Source: Cylindrospermum stagnale PCC 7417 (GTDB lineage: Bacteria; Cyanobacteriota; Cyanobacteriia; Cyanobacteriales; Nostocaceae). From it: 64,000 nt of DNA. The position numbers and the translations under genes are program-made. The stretch is from NCBI RefSeq assembly GCF_000317535.1, contig NC_019757.1, positions 2,744,501 to 2,808,500 of the forward strand. The letters run 5' to 3'. Below the pieces are notes generated by a model that was not told the origin of the DNA, did no database searches, and saw nothing but the letters and a program-made list of their open reading frames with translations. Shown here piece by piece: positions 55,942 to 64,000 of the stretch; the first letter of the stretch is position 1; each line of letters begins with the position of its first letter.

Positions 55942-56883
55942 TTACACACAATCGCTATTTGTCTGTTTCTCTGTTTCTCCTTCTTCAACTTTTTGAGGCT
56001 TTTTTTTCGGAATTGGTTTTTGTGGAGCATTAGGGCGCTCGACATGATCTTTTTTAGATGGTCGTTGCACTCGAGGCTGATTTTTTTTAGCCTCTTGTTG
56101 CACCGTGGCTTTATCTTGTTTGGAGGCTTTGAGAAATTTGGGTGCAGTTTCTTGGGGTAGCGCGGTGAGTGCTACAAAACCGAAGACATCACGCCCCGGC
56201 ATAAATTTCGCCTTGAGGCTGACAAATGCTGGACGCCCTTGCTCTTCTTTCGGCACTTTGGGATTAAATCTGAAGGGTCTAACAGGTGCATCCTTCCACA
56301 ACAGGGGTATGTGGCTAGCTTTCATGAATTTCACTTTTTGGGCAGGCTCTGCCTGCTTAATATATTCGAGTCTTTCACTGCTAAAGTTGCGGAAGACTGA
56401 GATGCAAGGAGTCGGGCAGACGGGAATAAACTGCCACAGACCAGAAAATTTAAACTCTAGGTCTTCTAACTCTTCGGAAATTACTTCTCCAAATCGTGCT
56501 CTGTCAAAGCCCACTAGCTGAAAAGCGATGACTGATGGTTGTTCTTTTTTGGGAAAATGAATTGCCTTAGGATAAACTACTAAACGCTGATTTCGGTTGC
56601 CAGTAACGTTTATTTCTTTGGTCAGAGCGTCAAATACTTTGCGTTTTTGCGGAATGTAGAAAAGTTGGTATTCAGAGCGACCGATGGTAATAGTGTTTTT
56701 GCCATTTGGATTTAAGTTGACTTCTCCAGTAATTATGCCCACAGCTTGAAATATCGCTCCCGAATCTGACAGGGCATCTATCTGTTTGTCGGTATCAAGT
56801 TCAACTTGTTGATCAACAGATGGGGCTTCAATTGGGGTTACAGCCTCGTTTGGCTCATTGGGGGTAGGTTCATTAGATGCCAT
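55942..56883 (-). CDS. Conserved-looking hypothetical protein with charged tails
   Basis: 313 residues. An acidic, Pro-rich N-terminus (1-45), a beta-rich core (about 45-235, including T-I-T-I-G-R-S-E-Y-Q-L-F-Y and a segment P-V-C-P-T-P-C), and a strongly basic Lys/Pro/Gln tail (about 245-305) that could bind nucleic acid. No signal peptide or membrane helix. The core pattern suggests an OB-like beta barrel, but this is only inference. Family not recognised. Confidence 0.65.
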   Translation of the reverse strand: MASNEPTPNEPNEAVTPIEAPSVDQQVELDTDKQIDALSDSGAIFQAVGIITGEVNLNPNGKNTITIGRSEYQLFYIPQKRKVFDALTKEINVTGNRNQRLVVYPKAIHFPKKEQPSVIAFQLVGFDRARFGEVISEELEDLEFKFSGLWQFIPVCPTPCISVFRNFSSERLEYIKQAEPAQKVKFMKASHIPLLWKDAPVRPFRFNPKVPKEEQGRPAFVSLKAKFMPGRDVFGFVALTALPQETAPKFLKASKQDKATVQQEAKKNQPRVQRPSKKDHVERPNAPQKPIPKKKPQKVEEGETEKQTNSDCV

Positions 56884-57159
56884 AATTTGCAGTGATTGGC
56901 TGGAATTTAAGCTTGATCGACTTGTAATTCATCCAGTAAAAATAGTGAGTTACCCAATATTCTAAACTAGCTCAACTGCGCCAGTATGATGCGCCTTAGT
57001 GGCGATCGCGAAAATTACGCCAGCTGTGGCCCTGCCATGAAGCTTTCAGCAGGGGAGCAGTTCGAGTTGCGGGTGGTGCGTGAGCTAATTTATGCCTCAT
57101 TTTAGTCTGACCACGCCACTACGAGGTGAAAGTTTTGCATGTTATTCGAGCCAATTTTA

Positions 57160-58206
57160 TCAACCACTCCCAGGCACTACAGCCACGATCTTTTCCCCTT
57201 CGTCCACCGTTACCCGCGCCAAGCCAAATTGCTCAATTACGGCGGCATTTGTCGTTAAGTGGGTACTCACTTCAGCCACCCGGTATTGACTTTCCTGTGA
57301 GGCTAAAGCAGCGGGTAACAATAACTGATCTCCTAAATGTTCATCGACAGGTGCGCCGGTTTGATGAAACTTCAGCAACTGTTCACAAGCCATGTCTGCA
57401 ACCTTTTCCGCAGTCAAGCGCAACCGCCCCAACCCACCAAACCCAGCCAAGGAATTTTTATACTCTGCCGTTAAGAAAATACCCGCACCTGCTGCTACCC
57501 CTGTTTCTCGCAACGTTTGGACAGCAGCTTTTAATCCTGCTGCCGTTAACAAATTTTCGGCACGATTCGCCATTCGTTGGGGAATATGGGCAGGTAATTC
57601 TGTGACCACCGCTAGTCCCCGCACTCGCTGCAAATCTCCCCGTTGCAGCAAATTAATGCCTTCAATTTGACTACCACCACTAACAAGCAACTTTACTTCT
57701 CCCCCACCTTGGGGATGCCACCCCCAAGCGCCTAACTTAATTTTTGCATCTATACCCATGCGCTGCAACATCGGCAAATAAACTTGCTGAATATAGAAAA
57801 TTGTCGGGCTAAAGCTAACATGAGTTCCACCCCGTAAGGTTATCTGAGAATCACCTGTTGCTAAGGCTAAAGGTAAAAGGATGGTTTGTAAAATGAGCGT
57901 AACCGCCCCAGCGGAACCCATTGGTTGGGCTTCTTTGACATCAAAGGTGTAATTTCCTGCTTGTACAGAACTACTGGGGATGAATTCTAGCATCATTGAA
58001 CCCAAAGCATCACCCCGCAACTGGGCCTGGCAAATTCTCGCCGCAGCGCGAACTGAGGTGAGGTGTTGTGGTGCTAGTCCTGGTTTTGGGCGTCCGGCGC
58101 GGATGCCGGCTATGCGTATTGCATGGCCTGTGATGGCGGCTAGACTCAGGGATGTGCGGAGAATTTGTCCTCCTCCCTCTCCGTAGGAACCGTCAATTTC
58201 AATCAT
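57160..58206 (-). CDS. rtcA: RtcA, RNA 3'-terminal phosphate cyclase
   Basis: 348 residues, normal length. The N-terminus D-G-S-Y-G-E-G-G-G-Q-I-L-R-T-S-L is diagnostic, as are R-P-K-P-G-L-A-P-Q-H and the C-terminal P-V-D-E-H-L-G-D-Q-L with the nucleophilic His near 290 that carries AMP. The enzyme uses ATP to turn an RNA 3'-phosphate into a 2',3'-cyclic phosphate. No rtcB or rtcR is nearby, so it is not in the enterobacterial-type operon. Confidence 0.95.
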   Translation of the reverse strand: MIEIDGSYGEGGGQILRTSLSLAAITGHAIRIAGIRAGRPKPGLAPQHLTSVRAAARICQAQLRGDALGSMMLEFIPSSSVQAGNYTFDVKEAQPMGSAGAVTLILQTILLPLALATGDSQITLRGGTHVSFSPTIFYIQQVYLPMLQRMGIDAKIKLGAWGWHPQGGGEVKLLVSGGSQIEGINLLQRGDLQRVRGLAVVTELPAHIPQRMANRAENLLTAAGLKAAVQTLRETGVAAGAGIFLTAEYKNSLAGFGGLGRLRLTAEKVADMACEQLLKFHQTGAPVDEHLGDQLLLPAALASQESQYRVAEVSTHLTTNAAVIEQFGLARVTVDEGEKIVAVVPGSG

Positions 58207-58291
58207 GGGTATTTTTGGATGCTACCGTTAATTTGACCCCTCTCCAAACCTCTCCCCGAAACTGAGAGAGGCTTTGATTTTACCTTGTTAA

Positions 58292-58331
58292 GAGCCTCTG
58301 ACTGGGAATGCCCATTCGCAGTCAGAGGCTC
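58292..58331. repeat. Hairpin GAGCCTCTGACT / AGTCAGAGGCTC
   Basis: A perfect 12-bp stem with a 16-base loop. It lies upstream of rtcA and downstream of the converging side of the TPR gene, with no T run. Probably a dispersed palindrome. Confidence 0.75.
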
Positions 58332-58339
58332 CAGTATTA

Positions 58340-58570
58340 ACTCCGTCGAACGCAAGATAAAGGTATCAAAGTCTCACGCAAGGGCGCAATTAAACGCAGA
58401 GGGGAGACGCTGCGCGAACAAGCCGGGAGACCCTAGTCGAGCAGTGGCTCCCCGTTGTAGCGACTGCTGTCGCGCAAAAGTATACGCAGAGGAACGCCAA
58501 GAATTAAGGCTCGTTTTCCGGGTAACTCTGCGTTTAAAAACTCTAGTTTTGATGTTGAACGGCGCTTGGA
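58340..58570. repeat. Composite dispersed-repeat block
   Basis: A chain of short repeat pieces (AACGCAGAGGGGAGACGC, GAACAAGCCGGGAGACCC, GAGCAGTGGCTCCCCG, TACGCAGAGGAACGCCAAG). Several match the insert inside the MITE at 39405-39500 (GGGAGCCACTGCG, GTTTCCCGGCTT). No gene; fills most of the 448-bp gap between rtcA and the TPR gene. Confidence 0.65.
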
Positions 58571-58654
58571 TGCCATGTTCTGACAATAACCTCAAATTAG
58601 GCACTTAAGCAGGCAAAAGTTAGTCCACCCAACTAAATTGTTAAACCTCATGTT

Positions 58655-59125
58655 TTAGCTGAGTCTAAGTGTACATTCTAAAATCAATTTTTGATTTACT
58701 AGAGAATAGGGTTGAATTTTTAAAGCGCGCTGAAAAGCTTGGATAGCTGCACCATATTCTTTCAGTGCTGCATAACACAAACCCATGCCATGAAGCGCCC
58801 CAAAATGTACTGGATTTATTTGGATCACCATCTGACAATCCGCCAGAGATTTTTTATAATTGCCAATGCTGTAGTAGAGAAAAGCACGGCGATTCCAGGC
58901 TTCAGCAAAATCTGGTTGTTGTTGGATCAGTTCTGTAAGTAATTTCTCGGCTTCGGCAATTTCCCCAGCATCCAGCAATTTTTGACTATGATCAATTTTT
59001 TCTAGCCCATATATTCCCTTTTGCTGGAACCAAATCCGCCAGATTTTTCTGGTGGCTTGCTCACGAACTGAGACATCGGGATTTTTCAAGTCTTCAAGTA
59101 AGGAAGTGATAGATAAAGAATCCAT
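58655..59125 (-). CDS. TPR repeat protein, 156 aa
   Basis: The N-terminal 45 residues are helical with a conserved W-R-I-W. Three tetratricopeptide units then follow (about 50-150): A-G-E-I-A-E-A-E-K-L-L, F-A-E-A-W-N-R-R-A-F-L-Y-Y-S-I-G-N-Y, and F-G-A-L-H-G-M-G-L-C-Y-A-A-L-K-E-Y. Protein-binding adaptor by family; the partner is unknown. Its 5' end faces the URC operon promoter across 339 bases. Confidence 0.85.
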   Translation of the reverse strand: MDSLSITSLLEDLKNPDVSVREQATRKIWRIWFQQKGIYGLEKIDHSQKLLDAGEIAEAEKLLTELIQQQPDFAEAWNRRAFLYYSIGNYKKSLADCQMVIQINPVHFGALHGMGLCYAALKEYGAAIQAFQRALKIQPYSLVNQKLILECTLRLS

Positions 59126-59253
59126 GAATTTGAGATGGGTAAATGTATCTTCGGTTCAACTTTCGCACAAAATTATCTACTAAGTTAGGCTGAAAGTCAT
59201 CCTTGAGTTTTTCTAGAGCAATTGCAAATTAGACAATTGTTGTGTTATCTATT

Positions 59254-59295
59254 GTATTCAGTAATACTGTTATTACTACGATCAACGTCTAAAAT
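59254..59295 (+). promoter_or_regulatory. Canonical NtcA-activated promoter of the URC operon
   Basis: GTA (59254-59256), 8 bases, TAC (59265-59267), 22 bases, then TAAAAT (59290-59295). This is an exact GTA-N8-TAC-N22-TAN3T, the known class II architecture for NtcA activation, where the NtcA box replaces the -35. The expected transcript start is near 59302, leaving a leader of about 165 bases before the first gene. NtcA is the nitrogen-control CRP-family regulator of cyanobacteria, active when 2-oxoglutarate is high. The match is direct observation; regulation is inference. Confidence 0.8.
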
Positions 59296-59464
59296 CAGGA
59301 GCGATTGGTCATGCTGTATGGGTCGCGAAGCGAAATAAAGCATTTGAGAATGACTCTTTGCCAAAAGTCCCATAGAGCAGACACTTTTAAAGTTTAAAAC
59401 ACACTATTGGTAGTTGACAAATCCCTGGTGACTAATAGTTGATTAACACATAACAAAATAACAA

Positions 59465-60730
59465 ATGACTATGCCAAAGCAAAACAGCGTTTCCAGGCAT
59501 ATTGTGCTTACTTCCCATCCGAGTCGCTTTGGCCCGAAGCCGATCGCTATTCAATGGGGGGCAGCTGATCCGATGACACGGGGGCCGATTATTGCGACGC
59601 TGACTCAGCAGGGACACCGGAATGTAATTGGGACTCATTCTGGCAGTTATGCAGTTTATCGTGCTTTAGCTGTGGCTAGCGGGGCGCTACAATCGGATCA
59701 CCGGGCGGATCTGACTAATACATCACCGGTGGAGCATATTGGCCCTTATTCTAGCTGGGCTGACCCTGATAAAATTGTATCCCTTGATCCTTATGGGGCG
59801 ATCGCATCTGAGGTATTTGCTTCATATTACAAACAGGGCTATGATATCCGCCCGACAATCGCCATTACCAAGGCTCACATCAATATGCCAGAACTGCAAT
59901 ATGCTGTAGCTAAAGGGCGCTTGCAGGTGGATGGCAAGATTTTGAAGGCAAATGGCGATTTGGTCGTGACTAAAGCCGCTATTGAGCCAGTTTGGTATTT
60001 ACCGGGAATCGCCAAGCGCTTTGGCATTACAGAAGCCGAGTTACGCCGGGCTTTATTTGAACAAACTGGGGGGATGTTCCCAGAACTGGTAACACGTACA
60101 GATTTGGAGGTGTTTTTACCACCAATTGGCGGGTTGACGGTGTATATTGTTGGTGATTTAGAGGCGATCGCCGATCCAAGCAAACCTCTAGCGTTGCGGG
60201 TACATGATGAATGCAACGGTTCTGATGTTTTTGGCTCAGATATTTGCACCTGTCGCCCTTATTTAGCACATGGCATTGAGGTGTGTGTGCAAACAGCCCA
60301 AGCAGGCGGTGCGGGTGTAATTGTCTATTGTCGCAAAGAAGGCCGCGCCTTGGGAGAAGTGACGAAATTCCTCGTTTATAATGCCCGCAAACGTCAAGCA
60401 GGTGGCGATCGCGCTGATGCCTATTTTGCCCGGACAGAATGCGTCGCAGGTGTCCAAGATATGCGCTTTCAGGAACTCATGCCGGATGTGTTGCATTGGT
60501 TGGGAATTACTCGGATTGATCGCATGGTGTCAATGAGTAATCTCAAGTTTAACGCTATCACTGCGGCAGGGATTGAGATTGTCGAAAGAATCGCTATTCC
60601 TGAAGATTTGATTCCTGACGATGCACGGGTAGAAATTGAAGCTAAAAAGGCTGCTGGTTATTTCACTACTGGTGATGTGTTAGATGCTGATGGTTTGGCT
60701 GATTTGAAGGGGCGGGGATTAGATTCTTAG
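59465..60730 (+). CDS. urc1: GTP cyclohydrolase II-like protein, URC1 type (uracil catabolism)
   Basis: 421 residues; ATG at 59465 or 59471. The N-terminal about 200 residues are absent from ordinary RibA. The C-terminal half is the GCHII fold: H-D-E-C with zinc Cys C250-x10-C261-x-C263, then R-K-E-G-R-A-L-G, the counterpart of the Q-E-G-R-G-I-G loop with the catalytic Arg, and a late M-S-N-L-K-F in place of T-N-N-P-x-K. This is the URC1 form known from the yeast URC route, which acts on a pyrimidine nucleotide, not GTP, so riboflavin synthesis is unlikely. The URC4 gene begins 121 bases after its stop. Confidence 0.85.
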   Translation: MTMPKQNSVSRHIVLTSHPSRFGPKPIAIQWGAADPMTRGPIIATLTQQGHRNVIGTHSGSYAVYRALAVASGALQSDHRADLTNTSPVEHIGPYSSWADPDKIVSLDPYGAIASEVFASYYKQGYDIRPTIAITKAHINMPELQYAVAKGRLQVDGKILKANGDLVVTKAAIEPVWYLPGIAKRFGITEAELRRALFEQTGGMFPELVTRTDLEVFLPPIGGLTVYIVGDLEAIADPSKPLALRVHDECNGSDVFGSDICTCRPYLAHGIEVCVQTAQAGGAGVIVYCRKEGRALGEVTKFLVYNARKRQAGGDRADAYFARTECVAGVQDMRFQELMPDVLHWLGITRIDRMVSMSNLKFNAITAAGIEIVERIAIPEDLIPDDARVEIEAKKAAGYFTTGDVLDADGLADLKGRGLDS

Positions 60731-60851
60731 GGGGTTTCCCGCCCAGATTTGCTGTAGGGGTGGGGTTTCCCGCCCATTTTCGGTTGACAAATGGGGGTGA
60801 AGAGTGGAGATACGAACCGCCCAGACGCAGAGGACGCAGAGAGAGGGGGAA

Positions 60852-62048
60852 ATGATTGCATATCTTCGTTCGCCGGTGGCGATTCGGGAACGTTGTGGGG
60901 AGTTGTTTGAGTTGGTGGTTGAGGGTAAGTCGCGTCATTTTGTTTGCGATTTGACGCGGTTGGCAGGGGTGGCGGATTATGTGATTGAGGTGATGAGGGC
61001 GGAATACCCGGATTTACAAGTTCCTTTTCACAGTCGTTGGCGGCATTTTCAGGCTGGGGGTGTGCCAAGATTAACTGAGTTGAATGAGGTGTTGGCGGGG
61101 TTAACGCCTCAAGAAAAGGCTGCTGCTAAGTTTGATTTGGCAATTATCAGTGTTTTGTTGGATGCGGGGGCGGGGCATGATTGGCGTTATCATGAACAGG
61201 AGACTGGTTTGAGTTTTGGGCGTTCTGAAGGTTTAGCTGTTGCTAGTTTCCAGATGTTTTGTCAAGGTGCTTTTTCTGGTGAAGGGTGGCTGCAAGTCGA
61301 TGCTGAAAAATTGCAAGCGTTAACAGAATCAGAATTAGCAACTGGCTTTCAGGTAAATGCTGATAATCCTTTGGTGGGAATTTCTGGGCGGTTGAGTTTG
61401 TTGCAAAGGTTAGGTGAAGCTTTGGTGTCTGCACCTCATTTGTTTGGAGATGAAAACCCCCGTCCAGGAAATTTGGTAAATTATCTTTTGGGGAAAGCTG
61501 AAAATGGGCAGTTAGCAGCTACCACTGTATTTAGCGCCGTTCTGGAAGGATTGAGTGATATTTGGCCGGGAAGATTAGAAGTGGCTGGGGTAAATTTGGG
61601 GGATGTGTGGTTTCACCCAGATGTTGCTGATAATAATTTGGTGCCATTTCACAAGCTTTCCCAATGGTTGACATACTCTCTTTTGGAACCACTGCAAGAA
61701 CTGGGTTTAACAATCACTGGAAAAGATGCCCTCACCGGATTACCAGAATATCGTAATGGCGGTTTATGTCTGGATTTGGGGTTAATCAGCGCTAAATATC
61801 CTGAGATTTTGCACTCATCTCACTCGGTGGCATCAGAAATTATAGTTGAATGGCGTGCCTTGACGGTGATTCTTTTGGATTTGATTGCTGTTACAGTCCG
61901 CGACAAGTTGGGAATGAGTGCTGAAGAATTACCCTTAGTTAAAATCCTCCAAGGGGGAACTTGGACGGCTGGGCGGAAAATTGCTGCTGAACTTCGCACG
62001 GGTGGTTTACCCCCGATAAAAATAGAAAGCGATGGTACTGTATTTTAA
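60852..62048 (+). CDS. urc4: URC4-type (DUF1688) uracil catabolism protein
   Basis: 398 residues from ATG 60852, chosen because GAGAGGGGGA precedes it; an in-frame ATG at 60804 would translate a dispersed repeat (ACGCAGAGGACGCAGAG). The sequence shows the DUF1688 pattern: L-R-S-P-x-A-I-R-E-R-C at the start, F-H-S-R-W-R-H-F-x-A-G-G, D-A-G-A-G-H-x-W-R-Y and G-L-A-V-A-S-F near 110-150, and D-V-W-x-H-P later. URC4 is required for uracil breakdown in yeasts; its reaction is not settled. The gene sits between urc1 and upp, as expected for one pathway. Confidence 0.9.
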   Translation: MIAYLRSPVAIRERCGELFELVVEGKSRHFVCDLTRLAGVADYVIEVMRAEYPDLQVPFHSRWRHFQAGGVPRLTELNEVLAGLTPQEKAAAKFDLAIISVLLDAGAGHDWRYHEQETGLSFGRSEGLAVASFQMFCQGAFSGEGWLQVDAEKLQALTESELATGFQVNADNPLVGISGRLSLLQRLGEALVSAPHLFGDENPRPGNLVNYLLGKAENGQLAATTVFSAVLEGLSDIWPGRLEVAGVNLGDVWFHPDVADNNLVPFHKLSQWLTYSLLEPLQELGLTITGKDALTGLPEYRNGGLCLDLGLISAKYPEILHSSHSVASEIIVEWRALTVILLDLIAVTVRDKLGMSAEELPLVKILQGGTWTAGRKIAAELRTGGLPPIKIESDGTVF

Positions 62049-62054
62049 CTAGTA

Positions 62055-62130
62055 GTGCAGGCGTCTCGCCTGCACATAACTGCACATAACTGCACATAAC
62101 TGCACATAACTGCACATAACTACACATCAC
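62055..62130. repeat. Hairpin plus 10-bp tandem repeat between urc4 and upp
   Basis: A perfect hairpin GTGCAGGCG-TCT-CGCCTGCAC (62055-62075) runs into TGCACATAAC repeated five times exactly (62071-62120) and once degenerately (62121-62130). It lies just after the urc4 stop and could reduce read-through into upp. The TGCAC of the hairpin arm is also the first repeat unit, so the array probably grew from the hairpin. Confidence 0.9.
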
Positions 62131-62175
62131 TCTCGTGCCGCCTGTTCTAGATTTAATTAAATAAAATTCTCAAAT

Positions 62176-62811
62176 ATGTATAATCAAGTAATACTAATTG
62201 AACATCCATTAATTCAGCACAAACTCACGCTGATGCGAAAAGCTGACACCAGCACAACGAAATTTCGTAATCTTCTCAAAGAAATTAGTTTGTTGTTGGC
62301 TTACGAAGTAACGCGAGATTTGCCGCTGAAATATGAAGCGATTAAAACACCTTTAGCGCCGATGAATGCGCCAGTATTAGCACCTGATAAAAAGCTGGTT
62401 TTAGTTTCTGTGATGCGGGCGGGGCAAGGAATTTTAGATGGGATGCTGGAATTGATGCCAACTGCACGGGTGGGGCATATTGGTTTATATCGTGATCCGA
62501 AAACATTGATTCCAATTGAGTATTATTTCAAAATTCCTGAAGATGTGGAAAAGCGAGATATGTTGGTGGTAGATCCGATGTTGGCAACTGGTAACTCTGC
62601 TGTGGCGGCGGTGGAAAGACTAAAATCAACTAATCCCTTATCGATTAAGTTTGTCTGTTTACTCGCTGCACCGGAAGGGATTGAGCATTTCTGTGCTGTT
62701 CACCCAGATGTCCCACTATATACTGCGGCGATTGATGACCATTTGGATGAACATGGTTATATTATTCCCGGTTTGGGGGATGCAGGCGATCGCTTATTTG
62801 GGACAAAATAA
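62176..62811 (+). CDS. upp: Uracil phosphoribosyltransferase
   Basis: 211 residues, standard length. It starts with the typical [12 protein letters not shown] and has V-M-R-A-G-x-G for the diphosphate site, the PRPP loop [11 protein letters not shown] near 133-143, and the C-terminal uracil site [12 protein letters not shown]. It makes UMP from uracil and PRPP. In salvage this feeds nucleotides; in the URC route the same reaction is the first step. Its stop is 7 bases from that of the converging ABC permease. Confidence 0.96.
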   Translation: MYNQVILIEHPLIQHKLTLMRKADTSTTKFRNLLKEISLLLAYEVTRDLPLKYEAIKTPLAPMNAPVLAPDKKLVLVSVMRAGQGILDGMLELMPTARVGHIGLYRDPKTLIPIEYYFKIPEDVEKRDMLVVDPMLATGNSAVAAVERLKSTNPLSIKFVCLLAAPEGIEHFCAVHPDVPLYTAAIDDHLDEHGYIIPGLGDAGDRLFGTK

Positions 62812-62818
62812 TTAGTGG

Positions 62819-63751
62819 TTATTGCCGTTCGCCTTTAATGTAGGGAACGCCTAAAGCCTTTGGGGGTGTGGATTTGCCCGCTAACCCCACTAAGGCTAAA
62901 ATAGCGATCGCATAAGGCAACATGAGCAAAAACTGATAGGGAATATTTACACCCATTGCCTGAATTCGCAGTTGCAACGCTTCTGTCGCCCCAAACAGCA
63001 AACAAGCTAAACTACTACCTATAGGATGCCACCTACCAAAGATTAAAGCAGCGATCGCCATAAATCCTTTACCAGCACTCATCCCCTCGGCAAAAAATCT
63101 CACCTGTACTAAAGTTAAATAAGCACCCCCCAAACTGGCAAGACAGCCACCAATAATCACGGCGCCATAACGCACCAATGGCACTTTTACCCCAGATGTA
63201 TCAGCAGCTTGAGGATATTCCCCCACCGCCCGCAAGGTTAAACCAAAGCTGGTGTGAAATAAAATATATCTAGTTAAGGCAATTAACAGCAACAGTAAAT
63301 AAACAAAAATATCTTGTTGAAATAGCAGAGTTCCAATTAAGGGAATATCCGCCAAACCGGGAATTTTTATCGCCTCAATTCCTGGTAATCTTTGGGTGCT
63401 AGCACCGCTAAACACCAGCCGCGCCAAAAACGATGTCATCCCCGCAGCCAAAAGATTAATCGCTAACCCTGACACTAACTGATCAACAAGCAAACTGACA
63501 CTTAAAAAAGCATGAAGTAAACCCACCAAACCCCCAGCAATTAAGGCGGCGAACATCCCCAACCAAGCATTACCAGTGTAAAAGGTGGCAGCAGCGCTAG
63601 TAAAAGCACCAGTTAACAACATTCCTTCCAGGGCAATGTTTAACACCCCTGAACGTTCCGAGTAAAGTCCCCCCAAAGTGGCGAATGCTAGGGGTACAGC
63701 TAGATGTAAGCTAGCAATCAGGTAATCAGAGAAGAAGTTGAGGTGATTCAT
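62819..63751 (-). CDS. Nucleoside-type ABC importer permease (YufQ-like)
   Basis: 310 residues with about nine membrane helices. The family mark G-L-Y-S-E-R-S-G-V-L-N-I-A-L-E-G-M-L-L lies near residue 28-46, and G-x-G-F-M-A-I-A-A-L-I-F-G-R-W-H-P is near 225. This is the smaller permease of BMP/basic-membrane-protein nucleoside importers. It pairs with the permease encoded just upstream and is likely to bring uridine or other nucleosides into the cell for the URC enzymes encoded on the opposite strand. Confidence 0.9.
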   Translation of the reverse strand: MNHLNFFSDYLIASLHLAVPLAFATLGGLYSERSGVLNIALEGMLLTGAFTSAAATFYTGNAWLGMFAALIAGGLVGLLHAFLSVSLLVDQLVSGLAINLLAAGMTSFLARLVFSGASTQRLPGIEAIKIPGLADIPLIGTLLFQQDIFVYLLLLLIALTRYILFHTSFGLTLRAVGEYPQAADTSGVKVPLVRYGAVIIGGCLASLGGAYLTLVQVRFFAEGMSAGKGFMAIAALIFGRWHPIGSSLACLLFGATEALQLRIQAMGVNIPYQFLLMLPYAIAILALVGLAGKSTPPKALGVPYIKGERQ

Positions 63752-63788
63752 AAAGCTTTTTTAAACGCAGAGTATCGCAATATCTGCA

Positions 63789-63816
63789 TTTTTAATTTTT
63801 AATTTTTAATTTTGAA
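63789..63816. repeat. Heptad tandem repeat (TTTTTAA), 4 units, overlapping a gene end
   Basis: Units TTTTTAA three times and TTTTGAA once. The stop codon of the upstream permease (TTA on the plus strand, 63792-63794) and its last codons fall inside the array, so the repeat encodes the end of the protein (S-K-L-K-I-K-N). Confidence 0.85.
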
Positions 63817-64000
63817 TTGTTCACCCGTCTTTCTACGGCGAGACTGATGGCAATAAATAACACGGTTAAACCTTGAATGGCATAAACTACAGTTACGGGA
63901 ACACCGGCGCTGCGTTGCATGACATTAGCACCACTGCGAAGGGAGGCAAAAAATAGGGAATTTAACACCACACCGATCACACTACCACGACTTAAAAAAG
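63792..64000 (-). CDS. Nucleoside-type ABC importer permease, C-terminal part (gene continues past the window)
   Basis: The frame is open to the window edge. The visible about 69 residues have the C-terminal helices of the larger permease of BMP-type nucleoside importers: V-V-L-N-S-L-F-F-A-S-L-R-S-G-A, M-Q-R-S-A-G-V-P and V-Y-A-I-Q-G-L-T-V-L-F-I-A. The last about seven residues come from a heptad repeat. It precedes its partner permease by 40 bases in the same operon. Confidence 0.85.
   Translation of the reverse strand, partial: FLSRGSVIGVVLNSLFFASLRSGANVMQRSAGVPVTVVYAIQGLTVLFIAISLAVERRVNNSKLKIKN

Noticed and set aside
59465-60730. Calling the GCHII-like protein RibA
   Set aside because: The N-terminal extension, changed active-site loops and neighbours urc4 and upp point to the URC route.
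60804-60851. Upstream start for urc4
   Set aside because: The extra codons fall in a dispersed repeat; the ATG at 60852 has a better ribosome site.

Overview
The window reads as chromosome of a filamentous, heterocyst-type cyanobacterium (Nostoc-like). Evidence: very frequent HIP1 octamers (GCGATCGC); 7-bp tandem repeats and small palindromic dispersed repeats between and inside genes; hopanoid genes; long multi-sensor hybrid kinases; a CHAT/TPR protein; a giant RTX adhesin; and a textbook NtcA-type promoter. This assignment rests on sequence style, not on a database match. No rRNA, tRNA or CRISPR array was seen.

Layout. 1-6 kb: end of an aldo/keto reductase, a small MITE, a VOC protein, an unknown small protein and a 1454-residue hybrid kinase. 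6.5-9.5 kb: a FAD/Rieske oxidoreductase, a decayed IS200/IS605 element and a small orphan protein. 10-16 kb: a squalene/phytoene synthase-family enzyme, a solitary DNA methyltransferase, a YdeP/FdhF-type molybdopterin oxidoreductase and a DUF2237 protein. 16-18 kb: a GH13 alpha-glucan enzyme. 18.6-25.1 kb: a hopanoid side-chain region (RND permease, hpnA and hpnH in one operon; hpnG on the other strand) with a partly duplicated STAS-like gene between them. 25.3-30.7 kb: a NarL-type regulator, a second hybrid kinase and a short-chain dehydrogenase. 30.7-32 kb: an apparently intact IS605-type tnpB. 32.2-34.4 kb: a FIST sensor protein and its kinase. 34.8-50.8 kb: an exported unknown, a 1199-residue TPR-CHAT protein, a decayed IS630 carrying a MITE, and a 3.5-kiloresidue adhesin. 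51-54.6 kb: a decayed exopolysaccharide-type locus and an M48-like protein that lacks its zinc ligands. 55-59 kb: an exported unknown, a conserved hypothetical, rtcA and a TPR protein.

59.1-64 kb is the most coherent system. A GTP cyclohydrolase II-like protein (URC1 type), a DUF1688 protein (URC4 type) and uracil phosphoribosyltransferase lie in a row, convergent with two permeases of a nucleoside ABC importer. This is the gene set of the URC route of uracil breakdown. Upstream of the first gene is an exact GTA-N8-TAC-N22-TAN3T promoter, so the route is probably switched on by NtcA under nitrogen limitation, letting the cell take up and break down pyrimidines for nitrogen.

Small mobile elements have shaped much of the rest. 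Palindromic elements have inserted into HIP1 sites twice within one exported-protein gene, one bringing a stop and one a frameshift. A TNA-target MITE has split an IS630 transposase, and repeats lie inside or at the ends of kinase and permease genes.
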